64,000 bases of DNA from Advenella incenata (GCF_004217095.1 NZ_SHKO01000001.1:744001-808000), one strand, 5' to 3'. Positions 27,118-37,060 are shown, counted from the stretch's first letter. Translations and numbers: made by a program. The notes: generated by a model not told the origin, from the sequence alone.

Positions 27118-28344
27118 ATGACCGCCAATCCTGCTTCTCCTGTTTTGAGTACCCCTTTTTCCAGCGCGGCCACCCGCGTCATGCTGCTTGGCTCAGGTGA
27201 ATTGGGCAAAGAGGTCGTGATCGCCCTGCAGCGCCTGGGTGTCGAAGTGATCGCCGTGGACCGCTACGAGAATGCGCCGGCCCATCAGGTGGCCCATCGC
27301 GCCCATGTGGTGAACATGACAGACAGGGAAGCGCTGCGTCGCATTATCGAGGCAGAACAACCGCATGTGATCGTGCCCGAAATCGAGGCCATCGCCACCG
27401 ATCTGCTGGTCGAGCTGGAAGCGCAGGGTCAGGTTCGGGTCACGCCGACGGCACTGGCCGCAAGACTGACCATGGACCGTGAAGGTATTCGCAGGCTGGC
27501 CGCAGAAACACTGGGCCTGCCTACGTCGCCCTATCGTTTTGTTGATACCCAGCAGGCACTGCAGCAGGCCATTGACGAACAAATCGGCTACCCCTGCGTC
27601 GTCAAGCCGGTCATGTCCTCTTCAGGCAAAGGCCAGTCGCTCATTCGCAACGCCGATGATGTGCAGCACGCCTGGCAGTACTCGCAGGAAGGCGGGCGCG
27701 TTGGCAAAGGCAGAATCATTGTCGAGGGATTTATCCGTTTCGACTATGAAATCACCTTGTTGACCGTGCGGGCCCGTGATCCGAAAAGCGGTGAGATCGT
27801 TACGCACTTTTGTGAGCCCATCGGTCATCGCCAGGAAGCCGGAGACTATGTGGAAAGCTGGCAGCCGCAGGCCATGTCGGCCGCAGCGCTGCAGCGGGCC
27901 AAAGAGATCTCCCTGGCGGTTACCGGCGCCTTGCAGGGGCAAGGCGTCTTTGGCGTAGAACTGTTTGTGGCAGGCGATCAGGTCTGGTTTTCCGAAGTCA
28001 GCCCACGGCCGCACGATACCGGGATGGTCACCATGATCACCCAGACTCAGAATGAATTCGAACTGCACGCGCGGGCGCTGCTCGGACTGCCGGTTAACAC
28101 GGCGTTGCGCGCAACCGGGGCCAGTAGTGTGATTTATGGCGGCGTGGATGCAGATGCCGTCAGCTTCAGTCACGTGGCCGAAGCGCTGGCTGAACCTGAT
28201 ACCGACGTACGGCTTTTTGGCAAGCCGCAGTCCTTCGTGCGTCGACGCATGGGGGTAGCGCTGGCCGCAGCGGAAACCACCGACCTGGCCCGTGAAAAAG
28301 CACTGCGGGTGTCGTCGGCCATCAAGGTGTCGGCCGTCGATTAA
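27118..28344 (+). CDS. purT: Formate-dependent phosphoribosylglycinamide formyltransferase
   Basis: The 408-residue ATP-grasp enzyme makes formyl-GAR from GAR, formate and ATP in purine synthesis. It has [21 protein letters not shown], the ATP-grasp segment [15 protein letters not shown], the [11 protein letters not shown] strand and [14 protein letters not shown] chose ATG 27118 (MTANPAS); an upstream in-frame TTG at 27100 is less likely. apt follows 90 bases downstream, so purine synthesis and salvage genes are adjacent. Confidence 0.95.
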   Translation: MTANPASPVLSTPFSSAATRVMLLGSGELGKEVVIALQRLGVEVIAVDRYENAPAHQVAHRAHVVNMTDREALRRIIEAEQPHVIVPEIEAIATDLLVELEAQGQVRVTPTALAARLTMDREGIRRLAAETLGLPTSPYRFVDTQQALQQAIDEQIGYPCVVKPVMSSSGKGQSLIRNADDVQHAWQYSQEGGRVGKGRIIVEGFIRFDYEITLLTVRARDPKSGEIVTHFCEPIGHRQEAGDYVESWQPQAMSAAALQRAKEISLAVTGALQGQGVFGVELFVAGDQVWFSEVSPRPHDTGMVTMITQTQNEFELHARALLGLPVNTALRATGASSVIYGGVDADAVSFSHVAEALAEPDTDVRLFGKPQSFVRRRMGVALAAAETTDLAREKALRVSSAIKVSAVD

Positions 28345-28433
28345 GGACACAAAGCGAATCGCCGGTATTGGCGTTCGTGAATCGGCTATAGTGTCGTTGT
28401 TTGATTTTCACCGTCACAGGAGTTTCTGACATC

Positions 28434-28973
28434 ATGACCATGATTGACCCGCATCAAATGGTGACCAACGCCATCCGCAGCGTGCCTGACTGGCCGAAGC
28501 CGGGCATTACATTTCGTGATATCACACCTGTGTTACAAGACCCGCGTACGTTCCGGGTCCTGCTCGATATTTTTGTTTATCGATATATGCGTGAACGGCT
28601 GGATCTGATCGCCGGCATTGATGCGCGCGGCTTTATCGTGGGCAGTGTGCTGGCCTATGAGCTCAAACTGGGATTTGTGCCGGTACGCAAGAAAGGCAAG
28701 CTGCCTTTTCAGACACTGGCCGAAGAATACTCTCTGGAATATGGCAATGCCAGTGTCGAAATGCATACCGACGCAGTTCGTCCCGGCCAGCGCGTGCTGC
28801 TGGTGGATGATCTGATTGCGACCGGCGGCACCATGCTGGCGGCAGCCAAACTGTTGCAGCGTCTGGGCGCCAATGTTGTGGAAGCGGCGGCTATTATTGA
28901 TCTGCCCGAGTTGGGTGGGTCGAAATTATTGCGGGAAAATGGCGCGTCAGTCTTTACCGTCTGTGAGTTCTGA
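28434..28973 (+). CDS. apt: Adenine phosphoribosyltransferase
   Basis: The 179-residue enzyme converts adenine and PRPP to AMP. It shows [39 protein letters not shown] and the PRPP-binding [18 protein letters not shown]. The start at 28434 has CAGGAG about 12 bases upstream; a second ATG six bases further is also possible. It follows purT and converges on ilvA. Confidence 0.95.
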   Translation: MTMIDPHQMVTNAIRSVPDWPKPGITFRDITPVLQDPRTFRVLLDIFVYRYMRERLDLIAGIDARGFIVGSVLAYELKLGFVPVRKKGKLPFQTLAEEYSLEYGNASVEMHTDAVRPGQRVLLVDDLIATGGTMLAAAKLLQRLGANVVEAAAIIDLPELGGSKLLRENGASVFTVCEF

Positions 28974-29068
28974 GGCCGTTCAAGGCCATCAATTGCTCTT
29001 GCTGCAAGCCTGGCCGACAGCCAGGCGCCGCGTTCTATGCGCCCGCAGGGATAACAGGCTATCAGGAT

Positions 29069-29100
29069 TGAGTGAAGATGCTGGGTTTGAGTGAAGATGC
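29069..29100. repeat. Short direct repeat between apt and ilvA
   Basis: The 13-mer TGAGTGAAGATGC occurs at 29069-29081 and again at 29088-29100, a 19-base period. It lies in the 248-base gap between convergent apt and ilvA. The same gap has a 7-base hairpin GCCTGGC/GCCAGGC (29008-29026) without a T run. No gene is seen there. Confidence 0.5.
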
Positions 29101-29221
29101 CAGGTCCGGATCTGGCTTGATGTAACGCTGACCAGGGGAAGGCATCAGAGGAAACCGTCGGTTTCTTCTGCAATGCCCAATCAATATGCTGCTTCTATAC
29201 TGACTGCAGTCACGGTTGTTT

Positions 29222-30730
29222 TTACAGGAACAGCTTGTACGCCGGATTCTTGCTTTCGTTCTCGTAAGGGTAGCCAATTTGCGAGAGGAACAGCTTGAAC
29301 GCCTTTTTGTCGGCAGGTGGAACCTGTATGCCGATCAGCACCCGGCCGTAATCCGAGCCCTGGTTGCGGTAATGAAACAGGCTGATATTCCATTCGGGAT
29401 TCATGGTATCCAGGAAACGCATCAGCGCCCCGGGGCGTTCCGGAAACTCAAAGCGGTACAATTCTTCGTTATCTGCCAGCGGCGAATGGCCGCCGACCAT
29501 GTATCTCAAATGTGATTTGGCCAGATCATCGTGGGTCAAATCCAGGGTTTCGAATTTTTTGCGGCGCAGGGTGTTGGCCAGCTTTTCGGCCTCAGCATGC
29601 GAGCTGATCTGAATCCCGACAAAAACATGCGCCTTTTGCGCGTCGGAAATGCGATAGTTGAATTCGGTCACACTGCGGTTACCCAGCAGCGTGCATAATT
29701 GGCGGAAGCTGCCGCGCTCTTCGGGCATGGTAACCGCAAAGATGGCTTCGCGGGCTTCACCCATATCGGCCCGTTCTGCAACAAAGCGCAGCCGGTCAAA
29801 GTTCATGTTGGCGCCCGAGGCAATGGCAATGACAGTCTTGTTTTTCCAGCCGTGCTCGGCCAGGTAGCGCTTGGCGCCGGCCAGGCCCAGCGCGCCGGCC
29901 GGTTCTACCACGTTGCGCGTATCCTGGAACACATCCTTGATGGCCGCGCATAACTCGTCGGTATTGACGGTGATGATATCGTCGGCATATTTATGAATCA
30001 GGCGGAAGGTTTCGCTGCCGACCTGTTTGACTGCAGTACCATCGGAAAACAAACCCACGTCGTTCAGATGGATGCGACGTCCGGCGCGGAAGCTGCGCGC
30101 CATGGCATCGGAGTCTTCTGTCTGCACGCCAATGACGGCAATATCCGGACGCAGCTGTTTAATGTAAGCGGCAATGCCGGCAAGCAACCCGCCGCCGCCG
30201 ATAGGTACAAAAACGGCGTCCAGTTTGCCGGGATGCTGATGCAGCATTTCCATGGCAACGGTGCCTTGTCCTGCAATCACGTCGGGATCGTCAAATGGAT
30301 GCACGAACGTGAGTTTTTCCTTTTTCTCAAGGGTGCAGGCAAATTCATAGGCGTCGCTGTACGAGTCGCCGTGCAGCACCGCTTCGCCGCCCAGGCGCTT
30401 GACCGCATCCACTTTTACCGCGGGCGTGGAGGTAGGCATGACAATCACGGCACGGCAGCCCAGTCGCTTGGCCGACATGGCCACGCCCTGGGCATGGTTG
30501 CCGGCCGAGGCGGCAATGACCCCGCGCTTGAGCGCTTCGGGGGGCAAGTTGGCCATTTTGTTATAGGCCCCGCGTATTTTGAAGCTGAAAACCGGCTGGG
30601 TGTCCTCACGCTTGAGCAGTACAGTATTCTGAATCCGCTGCGAGAGCAGGGTGGCCGGTTCCAGGGCTGTTTCGATTGCGACATCGTAAACACGGGATGT
30701 GAGTATGCGTTTGAGGTAGTCGGTTGACAT
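29222..30730 (-). CDS. ilvA: Threonine ammonia-lyase, biosynthetic
   Basis: The 502-residue enzyme deaminates threonine to 2-oxobutanoate for isoleucine synthesis. The PLP lysine is Lys51 in SFKIRGAYNKM, and VPIGGGGLLAGIAAYIKQL binds the cofactor phosphate. The C-terminal 170 residues hold two ACT-like regulatory domains (EERGSFRQLCTLLGN, EFPERPGALMRFLDTM), as in the isoleucine-inhibited long form. The start at 30730 is supported by MSTDYLKRILTSRVYDVA. Confidence 0.96.
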   Translation of the reverse strand: MSTDYLKRILTSRVYDVAIETALEPATLLSQRIQNTVLLKREDTQPVFSFKIRGAYNKMANLPPEALKRGVIAASAGNHAQGVAMSAKRLGCRAVIVMPTSTPAVKVDAVKRLGGEAVLHGDSYSDAYEFACTLEKKEKLTFVHPFDDPDVIAGQGTVAMEMLHQHPGKLDAVFVPIGGGGLLAGIAAYIKQLRPDIAVIGVQTEDSDAMARSFRAGRRIHLNDVGLFSDGTAVKQVGSETFRLIHKYADDIITVNTDELCAAIKDVFQDTRNVVEPAGALGLAGAKRYLAEHGWKNKTVIAIASGANMNFDRLRFVAERADMGEAREAIFAVTMPEERGSFRQLCTLLGNRSVTEFNYRISDAQKAHVFVGIQISSHAEAEKLANTLRRKKFETLDLTHDDLAKSHLRYMVGGHSPLADNEELYRFEFPERPGALMRFLDTMNPEWNISLFHYRNQGSDYGRVLIGIQVPPADKKAFKLFLSQIGYPYENESKNPAYKLFL

Positions 30731-30846
30731 GTTATTTTTGAAAGAAAAGAGGATACAGATAAGCGCTTAAGGTTAACATAGCGGATCTGATTTTGGGATT
30801 AAAGCCGGAACCGTCGTTTTCAAAAAGTCGGTCCAATAGGGAAGTT

Positions 30847-31446
30847 ATGGAACATGAAGTAATGCTGTGGGTCAGGGAAATGCTGACTGTGTTATCCCTT
30901 CCGACTGTCGGTTTGCCCGGCATTTTCGTCGTTGCACTTGTCTCGGCCACGTTGCTGCCATTGGGCTCGGAGCCTGTGGTCATCGCCTATCTGAAAATAG
31001 CGCCCGACATGTTCTGGCCTGCCATGGTGATCGCCACTGTGGGCAATACCATTGGCGGGGTAATCACCTACTATATGGGCAAGGCGGCAAAGGTCGCCTA
31101 TGAAAAGTTCCAGCACAAGCAGGCGCTGGCTGCCGGTGAAGTGGTCGACGAGACCGGCCGGGCGGTGGCGGCCGAAGAAAAATACCTGTCCGAAGGCGAT
31201 GACGCTGCGCCGGCGCCTGCCGCTCCGGGCAAAGAAGGGGGGCGCTGGCACGGCAAGATGACCTATTATTTTGACCGCTTTGGTCCCGCAGCGTTGTTGT
31301 TTTCCTGGCTGCCTGTGGTGGGCGATCCCCTTTGCGGTGTCGCCGGCTGGATGCGCCTGCCCCTGTTGCCGTGTATTATCTTTATGACCATCGGCAAGTT
31401 CCTGCGCTATCTGCTGATGACCTCCGCCGTATTGTGGCTCTGGTAA
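30847..31446 (+). CDS. YqaA-type DedA/SNARE-associated membrane protein
   Basis: The 199-residue protein has the VTT/DedA layout: an N-terminal GIFVVALVSATLLPLGSEPV segment, a membrane helix with GNTIGGVITYYMGKAA, and a C-terminal half with RFGPAALLFSWLPVVGDPLC. These are the YqaA-subgroup motifs. Between the halves lies an acidic, Ala/Pro-rich insertion of about 45 residues (roughly 95-140), not present in E. coli YqaA. DedA relatives act in lipid flipping or membrane homeostasis. The start at 30847 has AGGGAAG upstream. Confidence 0.85.
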   Translation: MEHEVMLWVREMLTVLSLPTVGLPGIFVVALVSATLLPLGSEPVVIAYLKIAPDMFWPAMVIATVGNTIGGVITYYMGKAAKVAYEKFQHKQALAAGEVVDETGRAVAAEEKYLSEGDDAAPAPAAPGKEGGRWHGKMTYYFDRFGPAALLFSWLPVVGDPLCGVAGWMRLPLLPCIIFMTIGKFLRYLLMTSAVLWLW

Positions 31447-31619
31447 ATAGCGGCGGGCCCTGGCTGTGTGGTTGGGCTGGCGGGGCAATGCCCGAGCCTT
31501 GATCGCCTCGCGGCAGATTCAATAACAATCGTTTGCCGGCGGGCCACATAATAAGCAATAGCGGGATCGGCAAGCATGGAGGCGTGATGACTATGTAACC
31601 GCGCATCACAGCCATCGCC

Positions 31620-32372
31620 TCAATGGGCCATCAGCAGCCCTTCCTTTGCAAAAACAGCGTGAATCTGGCGTGCAAACGCCAGCGCATGCGCGCCATCGCC
31701 ATGCAGGCACAGTGTATCGGCTTGAATCTCCACTTTTTTGCCTGACTGGGCGATCACATAACCCTCGCGTACCATCGTTAGCGCCTGAGACACGGATGTC
31801 TCAACGTCTTCGATCAGGGCGCCTGGCTGGCTGCGTGGCGTCAGGGTGCCATCATCCTGATAGGAGCGATCGGCAAAGACTTCCTGCATGACGTTCAGGC
31901 CCAGGCCACGGGCGATCTCTACCTGTCTGCTGCCGGCCAGCGCAAATAGCGTCAGTTGCGAATCCACGTCTAATACCGCCTGCGCAATGGCCGCCGCCAG
32001 CTCGGCATGATTGGCCGACATGTTATACAAGGCGCCGTGCGCTTTCACATGATAAAGCCTGCCGCCCTGAGCGCGGGCGACCGCGGCAAGCGCGCCGATC
32101 TGCACCACGACCAGGTCGTAGGCTTCGATGGGTGTGAGGGTAAAGGGGCGACGCCCGAAGCCGCGTATATCATCCAGGCCAGGATGTGCGCCTGGCTTGA
32201 CACCCTGTTGCAGTGCCAGCTGCATGGTGTGCCGCATGGTATGTGCATCCCCCGCATGAAAGCCACAGGCGATATTGGCCGACGTAACATAAGGCATGAT
32301 GGCGGCGTCGTCACCCATGGTCCAGGCGCCGAAACTTTCACCCATATCACAATTGAGATCAATTTTTTTCAT
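31620..32372 (-). CDS. pxpA: 5-oxoprolinase subunit A (LamB/YcsF family)
   Basis: The 250-residue protein begins MKKIDLNCDMGESFG and has IACGFHAGDAHTM and GVKPGAHPGLDDIRGFGRR, the family hallmarks, with LCLHGDGAHALAFA at the C-terminus. With PxpB and PxpC it forms the prokaryotic ATP-dependent 5-oxoprolinase, which hydrolyses pyroglutamate to glutamate. The ATG at 32372 is chosen with GGAAG upstream; the longer frame to 32417 is unlikely. The order here is pxpB-pxpC-pxpA, with 119 bases between pxpC and pxpA. Confidence 0.94.
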   Translation of the reverse strand: MKKIDLNCDMGESFGAWTMGDDAAIMPYVTSANIACGFHAGDAHTMRHTMQLALQQGVKPGAHPGLDDIRGFGRRPFTLTPIEAYDLVVVQIGALAAVARAQGGRLYHVKAHGALYNMSANHAELAAAIAQAVLDVDSQLTLFALAGSRQVEIARGLGLNVMQEVFADRSYQDDGTLTPRSQPGALIEDVETSVSQALTMVREGYVIAQSGKKVEIQADTLCLHGDGAHALAFARQIHAVFAKEGLLMAH

Positions 32373-32491
32373 AGGATTCTTCCCTCTGCCGCATGCAGAT
32401 GAAAACACGGCAGTCATATCGGCATTCTATACCGTAACGGTCGGACAACAAACGGTGCCCGCCAAATAATGCCGCTATCGGTCTTGCCTTC

Positions 32492-33514
32492 TCATCGGGA
32501 GAATGCAGCGTCAATGCTTATGGCCAGCGGCGCCAGGGCTTGCAGCAACGGTGCAAACAGCGCTTCGCGCTGCCGGAAGAGCTGGTGTGCTTCGTCCAGG
32601 CTGATCAGTGTCAGCTCAAGGCGCTCGCCGGGTAAACAGCGCGCCAGCACTGGCAGGTCAACGCTGGCGACATTGGCAATCTTGGGATACCCGCCTGTGG
32701 TCTGGCGGTCTGCCATCAGAATAATCGGCAGGCCATCAGGCGGGACCTGGATGGTACCAAAAGCAGTGGGCTCCGATAGAATTTGCAGGCCGGGTTCGGG
32801 TTCCAGGGACGGGCCGTCAAGGCGGTAGCCCATTCGATCCGAGTTCGAGGTAATGCTGTAGGATGAGTTCAGAAACAGGTCTTGCTGTCGGGTGTCAAAC
32901 AGCGTCCAGTGCGCACCCCGGGTAATTCGGATATGCTGTCGAGCCGCCAACCCGAGCCCTGCTGGCAAATAGATCCGAAAATCATCCAGAAAGTGGTCGA
33001 GCGCGTCAACTGCCGTGGCATTGATCGTCCGGTTAAGAACAAGCCTGTCGTCTTTGGCCAGTGCGCGTCCCTGGACGCCGCCCATGCGGCTTTTGATGTC
33101 CGTGCTGGCGCTCTCCATGCTGGTGGACAGTTGTATGCCGCCGGCAATGGCCAGGCTGGCACGCGCATGCCCCTGCGGCCGACCATTGAGCATGGGCGCC
33201 GCGCCAATATCCAGTACCTGCCCGGCGCGGATCAGATGAGGGCGGTTGACCGCCAGCGGTCTTTTGTCGCATCGCAGGGAAAAAGGGGCGCCGCATACGG
33301 CGATGCAGGCATCCTGCTGGAATTTGATCTGCGGGCCGGACAGCGTCATCTCCAGCACGGGCAAGGGCTCGCGGTTACCCACCAGGGCATTGGCCAGCCT
33401 GTATGCCACCTGGTCCATGACGCCGCAGACCGGCGCGCCGTAGGCCTGATAGCCATGCCGTCCAGCATCCTGAAACAGGGACAGGGGGCCAGGTTTGAGT
33501 GCCAGCAGACTCAT
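32492..33514 (-). CDS. pxpC: 5-oxoprolinase subunit C (biotin-dependent carboxyltransferase-like)
   Basis: The 340-residue protein matches the KipA/PxpC family: LSLFQDAGRHGYQAYGAPVCG at the N-terminus, NSSYSITSNSDRMGYRLDG in the middle and MADRQTTGGYPKIANVASVD. It forms a complex with PxpB. It begins 9 bases after the pxpB stop. The family is named for its likeness to urea amidolyase C-terminal regions; no carboxyltransferase activity is implied. Confidence 0.93.
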   Translation of the reverse strand: MSLLALKPGPLSLFQDAGRHGYQAYGAPVCGVMDQVAYRLANALVGNREPLPVLEMTLSGPQIKFQQDACIAVCGAPFSLRCDKRPLAVNRPHLIRAGQVLDIGAAPMLNGRPQGHARASLAIAGGIQLSTSMESASTDIKSRMGGVQGRALAKDDRLVLNRTINATAVDALDHFLDDFRIYLPAGLGLAARQHIRITRGAHWTLFDTRQQDLFLNSSYSITSNSDRMGYRLDGPSLEPEPGLQILSEPTAFGTIQVPPDGLPIILMADRQTTGGYPKIANVASVDLPVLARCLPGERLELTLISLDEAHQLFRQREALFAPLLQALAPLAISIDAAFSR

Positions 33515-33523
33515 GTTTTCCCC

Positions 33524-34276
33524 TCAACCCGTGGCATGCTGTTGCGCCTTGATCTGTTCATACTGCTGGCGGCCGATGGCTTCGAACTGTACTTGGTCGC
33601 CCGGGGCATACAGCGCATAGGGCGGCGTGCTTGGGTCAAACAGGCGCAACGGCGTGGCGCCGACAATATTCCAGCCGCCCGGCGATTCATTGGGATAGAT
33701 GACAGTCTGGCGGTTGGCGATGGCGACCGAACCGGCAGGCAGGCGATTGCGTGGCGTGCTGCGTCGGCCGATGGCAAGACGGTTGTCGGATAAACCCATA
33801 TAACCCATGCCAGGGGCAAAGCCAAGCATGAAAACGCGAACCGGCGCTGCCGTATGCAATTGAACCACCTCATCTACCGTGAGTTTGCAGTGCCGGGCAA
33901 TCTGTGCCAGATCGATGCCCAGTTCCGGGTCATAGCAGACCGGGATACGGATCAGTCGGGTGGCTTCGGTAACGGCGCCGGTGGCGTTCTCTTGCTGCTG
34001 GGCCAGCGGTGCAAGCACGGCGGTAAGGGTGTCGATCAGCGTTGTGTGTGCAGGCGGATCGGCATATAGGGGATGCAGATACACCCCCAAGGTAGTGAAG
34101 GTGGGAACCAGATCGCTGATATAAGGCATACCTGCGTTATGGATGAGTTCCGCGGCCTGGCGCGCCCGGGCGTTGATCGCCGGATCAATGCGATCACCGA
34201 AACGGATGATCAGACAATGATCGCCTTCAGCGGTAAAGGTCCAGGGGGCGGAGGAATTGACCGGGTGTGAACTCAT
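33524..34276 (-). CDS. pxpB: 5-oxoprolinase subunit B (KipI family)
   Basis: The 250-residue protein has the KipI/PxpB pattern: GDHCLIIRFGDRIDPAIN, LVPTFTTLGVYLHP, IPVCYDPELGIDLAQIA, FMLGFAPGMGYMG, and NRLPAGSVAIANRQTVIYPN with SPGGWNIVGATP. It is the first gene of the oxoprolinase set. A gap of about 100 bases separates it from the Bug gene on the same strand upstream, so read-through from the acyl-CoA ligase operon is possible. Confidence 0.93.
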   Translation of the reverse strand: MSSHPVNSSAPWTFTAEGDHCLIIRFGDRIDPAINARARQAAELIHNAGMPYISDLVPTFTTLGVYLHPLYADPPAHTTLIDTLTAVLAPLAQQQENATGAVTEATRLIRIPVCYDPELGIDLAQIARHCKLTVDEVVQLHTAAPVRVFMLGFAPGMGYMGLSDNRLAIGRRSTPRNRLPAGSVAIANRQTVIYPNESPGGWNIVGATPLRLFDPSTPPYALYAPGDQVQFEAIGRQQYEQIKAQQHATG

Positions 34277-34382
34277 GCGTTGTGCAATGCAGTCGGAAAT
34301 CGGGGCCTGCGAACGGGTGTGCCGTACAGTTTATCAGTAATCCGAAAGAAGCGACGACGGCTAGGGGTAAAACCTGAGTCCG

Positions 34383-35348
34383 TCAATCCAGCGAAAGCTG
34401 TTTCAAGTCGACAATCCGTTTCCAACTGGCCAGATCAGTCTGGACGAATTGATCCACCTGCTGCTGATTCTGATTTTCTTGTACGATCAGGCCCAAGGCT
34501 TCGAAGCGTTTCCTGAAGCTGTCGGAGGTAATAACCTGGTATGCAGCTTTGTGCAGTTTTTCTGTGACTGCTGCGGGGACGTCCTTTTGCACGGCCAGCC
34601 CGAACCAGGTGGCAACATGAAAACCCGGGAAGCCCGATTCTGCAACCGTAGGTACGTCGGCAAGCACCTTGAGTCGCTGCGATGTTGTGACGGCGATGGG
34701 CCGCACTTTGTTTGCCGATATCAGTGGCATAGACGTACTCACTACGTCACTCATCAAATCCACGTCCCCGGCGGCCACGGCTGTGAGCGCCTGCGCCGTG
34801 CCGTTGTAGGGCACATGCGTCATATTCATTTTTGCTTCTTCATTCAATATTTCGGTCGCCAGGTGCAACGGGCTGCCCTGGCCCACGGACGAATAGTTCA
34901 GTCCCTTCGGCACAGACTTGGAATAGCTGATTAGCTCCTGGATATTGTGCACCTTGAGCTTTGGATTGACCACAACGACCAGGGGCGCTTCGGTTGCGAT
35001 GGCAAAGACCCTGAAGTCGGTCAGTTTGTAGGGTGTTTTTTTGTACAGTAACGGGTTCAGTATCATGCTGCCGTTGCTTGCCATCAATAGCGTATAGCCG
35101 TCGGCAGCCGCATTGGCTACGTAGCCGGTGCCAATCGATGTATGCGCGCCTGGCTTGTTATCGACCACCACCGGTGTCTTCAATTGCTCGGCAAGTCCCT
35201 GGGCCAGCGATCGCGCCATCTGGTCTGTCGGGCCGCCGGCTGTATAAGGAACAACCAGCGTAATTGGCTTGGTCGGGTAGTCGGCGGCCAGGGCTACCGT
35301 ATTCATGGTCAATGCCGCAAGCACCAGGCATCCGGTTAGTCGTTTCAT
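34383..35348 (-). CDS. Bug/TctC-family periplasmic solute-binding protein (1 of 3)
   Basis: The 321-residue exported protein has a signal peptide ending ALAA (residue 22) and the Bug signature YPTKPITLVVPYTAGGPTD, followed by VVVDNKPGAHTSIGTGYVA and DGYTLL. Such proteins bind carboxylates and related small molecules for tripartite tricarboxylate transporters or for sensing. No TctA/TctB membrane genes occur in the window. It follows the AMP-forming ligase by 39 bases on the same strand, so it probably captures that enzyme's substrate. Confidence 0.9.
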   Translation of the reverse strand: MKRLTGCLVLAALTMNTVALAADYPTKPITLVVPYTAGGPTDQMARSLAQGLAEQLKTPVVVDNKPGAHTSIGTGYVANAAADGYTLLMASNGSMILNPLLYKKTPYKLTDFRVFAIATEAPLVVVVNPKLKVHNIQELISYSKSVPKGLNYSSVGQGSPLHLATEILNEEAKMNMTHVPYNGTAQALTAVAAGDVDLMSDVVSTSMPLISANKVRPIAVTTSQRLKVLADVPTVAESGFPGFHVATWFGLAVQKDVPAAVTEKLHKAAYQVITSDSFRKRFEALGLIVQENQNQQQVDQFVQTDLASWKRIVDLKQLSLD

Positions 35349-35387
35349 TTTATTGTCTCTCTGTTTGCTGATTGTTATAAAAATGGT

Positions 35388-36893
35388 TTACAGGTAGGTG
35401 ACTGCTTTATCGGCCAGCGAATGTTGTAATTTCTTTTTGAATAACTTGCCGGTCTCTTCGCGGGGCAGCTTGTCAATCAGGCCGATTTTTTTGGGGATCT
35501 TGTAGCCCGCCAGATGCGCCCTGAGAAACTGGACGAATTCGTCTTTGTCCAATGTGCGCCCGGCCTTCATTTGTAGCAGGCAGATCAGGCTTTCTCCAAA
35601 CTCATCGTCCGGGATGCCGAACACGGCGGTGTCTTCAATGTCCTGCCGCTGATGAATGAGCTGTTCTATTTCGGCCGGATAGATATTGGCGCCGCCAGAA
35701 ATAACCATATCCGATTGTCTGTCGGTCACATACAAATATCCTTCGTCATCCAGATATCCAATGTCGCCGACGGTCAACAAACCATCGCATTCCATGGATT
35801 GGCGCGCATCATGATTGTTTTTGTAGGTAAAGTCGGCATAGGCGGGTTGTCGCGCGTATATCAGTCCGCTTTGGCCCGCTTGCGCCCAGGTCCCGTTTGC
35901 CCGGATTCTGATTTGGGCATGGCCCAGCGGTTTGCCGGCGCTGCCTGGTTTTTTCATGGATTCGGCAGCACTGATCAGTGTGACCAGGCCCATTTCGCTG
36001 GAGGCGTAGCTTTCATGGATGACCGGTCCTACCCACTCGATCATCTGGCGTTTGACAGCAGCAGGGCAGGCCGAACCGGTAGAGGCAACGAACTGCAGAC
36101 TGGACAAATCGTATTGCGCTTTGGTCTCCCGTGGCAAATCGAGCATTCTTTTGTACATCGTGGGCACAAGATAGGCCGTTGTTACGCCGTATTTTTCAAT
36201 CAACTGCAGGACTTGTTCGGAATCGAACCGGTCCATCAGGATAAGGGTGCTGCCGTATAACAGCGCCTGCTGGACATAACTGTTGGTTGCGCTGTGATGC
36301 AGTGGCGCAGGCATTAAGGCCACACCCGTGTCTTCAATGCCCAGCGCGCCGGCGATAAGGCCGGGTTTGGTGGATATGTCGTTCAGCTGTTTTTTTGCCC
36401 GTACGATCCCTTTTGGCTTGCCTGTGGTGCCCGATGTATACGGCATATGGGTGCCAAGATATCTGGAACGTGGCGATGCTGCAGCCGTGCGAGCAACAGC
36501 TTCGGAATGATCCAGTTTGTAGTAGGTGTGTGCGCGGGTGATTTGGCCACGTTCTTGATCTGCAAGAATGACGCTCATTTCATTGGGCACAACTGCCTTG
36601 ATCTTTTCATAGCCTTCGTTGCTGGTCACAATCACTTTGGCTTCACTGTCGCGCAACAGATAGCTGACTTCGACCGGCGTCAGCCGGTAATTGATCGGAC
36701 AATAATTATTGCCGTATACCATCGAAGCGGCAATAGCTTCAATGAGCGACGGGCAATTGGGCAGATAAATGGCAATCACATCTGTGTCTGTCATGCCCGC
36801 TTGTTCTAATGCGCTCATCAGCAAGTCTGTTTGCCGATTTAACGCTTCATTGCTCACCACGGCATCATTGAAAATCAGATTTGCCTTGATCAT
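35388..36893 (-). CDS. AMP-forming acyl-CoA synthetase
   Basis: This 501-residue ANL-superfamily ligase has the P-loop-like TSGTTGKPKG at 153-162, the adenylate-binding ESYASSEMG, and GDIGYLDDEGYLYVTDRQSD with SGGANIYPAEIE. The C-terminal Lys lies in PREETGKLFKKKL. It activates a carboxylic acid through an acyl-AMP intermediate; the substrate is unknown. The ATG at 36893 has AAAGGA upstream; a longer frame to 36965 reaches into the control region and is rejected. It is divergent from the LysR gene and leads a two-gene unit with a Bug protein. Confidence 0.9.
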   Translation of the reverse strand: MIKANLIFNDAVVSNEALNRQTDLLMSALEQAGMTDTDVIAIYLPNCPSLIEAIAASMVYGNNYCPINYRLTPVEVSYLLRDSEAKVIVTSNEGYEKIKAVVPNEMSVILADQERGQITRAHTYYKLDHSEAVARTAAASPRSRYLGTHMPYTSGTTGKPKGIVRAKKQLNDISTKPGLIAGALGIEDTGVALMPAPLHHSATNSYVQQALLYGSTLILMDRFDSEQVLQLIEKYGVTTAYLVPTMYKRMLDLPRETKAQYDLSSLQFVASTGSACPAAVKRQMIEWVGPVIHESYASSEMGLVTLISAAESMKKPGSAGKPLGHAQIRIRANGTWAQAGQSGLIYARQPAYADFTYKNNHDARQSMECDGLLTVGDIGYLDDEGYLYVTDRQSDMVISGGANIYPAEIEQLIHQRQDIEDTAVFGIPDDEFGESLICLLQMKAGRTLDKDEFVQFLRAHLAGYKIPKKIGLIDKLPREETGKLFKKKLQHSLADKAVTYL

Positions 36894-36968
36894 TGTCTCG
36901 TGTCCTTTCGTTATCAGAAAAAGCTTACCGAATCTGCCCGGCAGATACAACGTCGTTGCTCTCAACAG

Positions 36969-36991
36969 ATTGTTTATTAATTATGAACAAT
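36969..36991. promoter_or_regulatory. Candidate LysR operator between ligase and LysR genes
   Basis: The dyad ATTGTTTAT-TAATT-ATGAACAAT has 9-base arms with one mismatch around a 5-base centre. It contains a T-N11-A core, the usual LysR-type binding pattern. It lies 76 bases before the ligase start on one side and 69 bases before the LysR start on the other, where a shared operator of a divergent pair is expected. Confidence 0.6.
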
Positions 36992-37060
36992 ATAAAGGAA
37001 AACACCTACAATACAAATCGATGACCAATGATGGCACGCACAAGGCAGGGTAAATTTCAT

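Noticed and set aside
29993-30727. 244-codon plus-strand open frame
   Set aside because: It lies opposite ilvA and shows no family features.
32882-33793. 303-codon plus-strand open frame
   Set aside because: It is antisense to pxpC and pxpB, which are both well supported.
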